A stretch of DNA of 6,809 nucleotides. It comes from an uncultured Brachyspira sp. Its GTDB lineage: Bacteria; Spirochaetota; Brachyspiria; Brachyspirales; Brachyspiraceae. Position 1 is the stretch's first letter, and each line of letters opens with the position of its first letter. Below, piece by piece: positions 6,404-6,809 of this stretch. The notes beneath the pieces are model-generated. The model worked only from the letters and a program-made list of their open reading frames with translations. It ran no database searches and was not told the DNA's origin. The translations under genes were made by a program, and so were the position numbers. The DNA lies in NCBI GenBank assembly GCA_934725525.1, contig CAKVCG010000091.1:1-6809 (forward strand), read 5' to 3'.

Positions 6404-6432
6404 AATATATTATATTTTATAATATTTGTCAA
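6404..6432 (-). promoter_or_regulatory. Predicted promoter of perR
   Basis: On the minus strand TTGACA (6432-6427), a 17-base spacer and TATATT (6409-6404) match eleven of twelve consensus bases with ideal spacing. Transcription would start near 6397, giving a leader of nearly 60 bases. An 8-3-8 inverted repeat (6407-6425) fills the spacer and enters the -10. Confidence 0.6.
6407..6425. repeat. Inverted repeat inside the perR promoter (possible operator)
   Basis: ATATTATA and TATAATAT form perfect eight-base arms around TTT. The repeat covers the spacer and the edge of the -10 of the predicted perR promoter, a typical position for a repressor site, so autoregulation by PerR is possible. It does not match the known PerR box (TTATAAT-N-ATTATAA) in arrangement. 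An offset near-match, TTATAAT-A-TTTGTCA (6417-6431), has a perfect left half and three mismatches in the right. In pure A/T DNA such repeats arise easily by chance. Confidence 0.35.
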
Positions 6433-6447
6433 TATGTTAAAATATAG

Positions 6448-6463
6448 TATTAAAATTTTAATA
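6448..6463. repeat. Perfect 16-base A/T palindrome in the perR-M20 intergenic region
   Basis: TATTAAAATTTTAATA is a perfect palindrome lying between the divergent perR and M20 gene promoters. It could be a regulator site, or a chance product of the A/T-only composition. No function can be assigned from sequence. Confidence 0.3.
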
Positions 6464-6494
6464 TATTTACATAAAAACGATTATAATATATTCT
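6458..6494 (+). promoter_or_regulatory. Candidate promoter region of the M20 amidohydrolase gene (two overlapping options)
   Basis: Two readings are possible. TTAATA (6458-6463) with an 18-base spacer leads to a perfect TATAAT (6482-6487). Alternatively TTTACA (6466-6471), a five-of-six -35, leads across 17 bases to TATTCT (6489-6494), a four-of-six -10. Either would start transcription about 20-30 bases before the ATG at 6522. Sequence alone does not decide between them. Confidence 0.4.
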
Positions 6495-6521
6495 ATTTAT
6501 AATTATTAAGGTTCAATAAAT

Positions 6522-6809
6522 ATGATATACGATAACGATTTGATAAAATCCTCGCTTATTTCAATGAGAGAATTTTTGATTGATTTAAGAAGAGATATAC
6601 ATAAACATCCCGAATTAGGTTTTGAAGAAATTAGAACTATGGAAAGAATTTCTTCTATTCTTAAATCTTTGAATATAAAACATAAAACTAAAATTGCAAA
6701 AACTGGAATAATTGCCGACATTGAAGGAGAAGATAAAAATTTTACTATAGCTTTTAGAACGGATATGGACGCTCTTCCAATGGACGATTTAAAAACTTGC
6801 GAATATTCT
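6522..6809 (+). CDS. M20-family amidohydrolase (N-acyl-amino-acid hydrolase type), N-terminal fragment
   Basis: The reading frame is open from the ATG at 6522 to the window edge (96 codons); the rest of the gene lies beyond. The peptide carries the typical start of M20D-type amidohydrolases: LRRDIHKHPELGFEE (22-36), then TGIIADIEG (61-69), and AFRTDMDALPMDD (77-89), which corresponds to the family's R-x-D-x-D-A-L-P block. These cytoplasmic, metal-dependent enzymes remove acyl or aryl groups from amino acids (hippurate, N-acetyl-amino acids, IAA conjugates). The substrate cannot be told from this fragment, and most metal ligands lie downstream of the edge. TAAGG (6507-6511) lies ten bases before the ATG, slightly far but usable. 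It is divergent from perR, so the two could share control, but this is only inferred from position. Confidence 0.88.
   Translation, partial: MIYDNDLIKSSLISMREFLIDLRRDIHKHPELGFEEIRTMERISSILKSLNIKHKTKIAKTGIIADIEGEDKNFTIAFRTDMDALPMDDLKTCEYS

Noticed and set aside
6506..6721. Minus-strand open frame of about 71 codons opposite the M20 gene
   Set aside because: The plus strand in the same place encodes clear M20 motifs, so this is an antisense by-product.
1..6809. CRISPR array, insertion sequence, prophage genes, tRNA, rRNA or riboswitch
   Set aside because: No regularly spaced repeats, transposase or phage-like genes, cloverleaf-like segments or long structured leaders were found. All genes share the same composition, so nothing suggests recent transfer.

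Overview
The window is strongly AT-rich, with A/T-ending codons throughout, intergenic DNA made almost only of A and T, and sigma-70-type promoters. Gene content and protein style point to an anaerobic or microaerophilic, low-GC, host-associated bacterium. A spirochaete of the genus Brachyspira is my best guess, but this is an inference from composition and protein character; no rRNA or other taxonomic marker is present.

Region 1 (1-1553, minus strand) reads tsaE -> BatD-like membrane protein -> mnmE (only the first 24 codons of mnmE are inside). tsaE overlaps the BatD-like gene by 4 bases (ATGA), and mnmE starts 29 bases after the BatD-like stop, so the three look like one operon. TsaE and MnmE both act in tRNA modification (t6A37 and wobble-U34). 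The protein between them is a membrane protein of uncertain role.

Region 2 (1554-4209, plus strand) starts with a compact divergent promoter region, followed by alr (alanine racemase) and an alanine/glycine:cation symporter (AGCS family). The pair is consistent with importing alanine and converting it to D-alanine for peptidoglycan. A hairpin terminator at 4229-4261 separates agcS from the convergent gene on the other strand.

Region 3 (4267-6338, minus strand) holds a GH57 glycogen branching enzyme-type protein. Upstream of it on the same strand is a short Fur-family regulator whose metal ligands match PerR position by position. Each of the two has its own plausible promoter.

Region 4 (6339-6809) is a 183-base divergent intergenic region with A/T inverted repeats, one lying inside the perR promoter. 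It is followed by the first 96 codons of an M20-family amidohydrolase on the plus strand, cut by the window edge.

I see no mobile element, CRISPR array, tRNA, rRNA or novel multi-gene system; this looks like ordinary chromosomal housekeeping DNA. The points worth a second look are the probable leaderless tsaE transcript, the BatD-like gene inside a tRNA-modification operon, and the possible operator in the perR promoter. No stretch longer than 300 bases lacks a gene.
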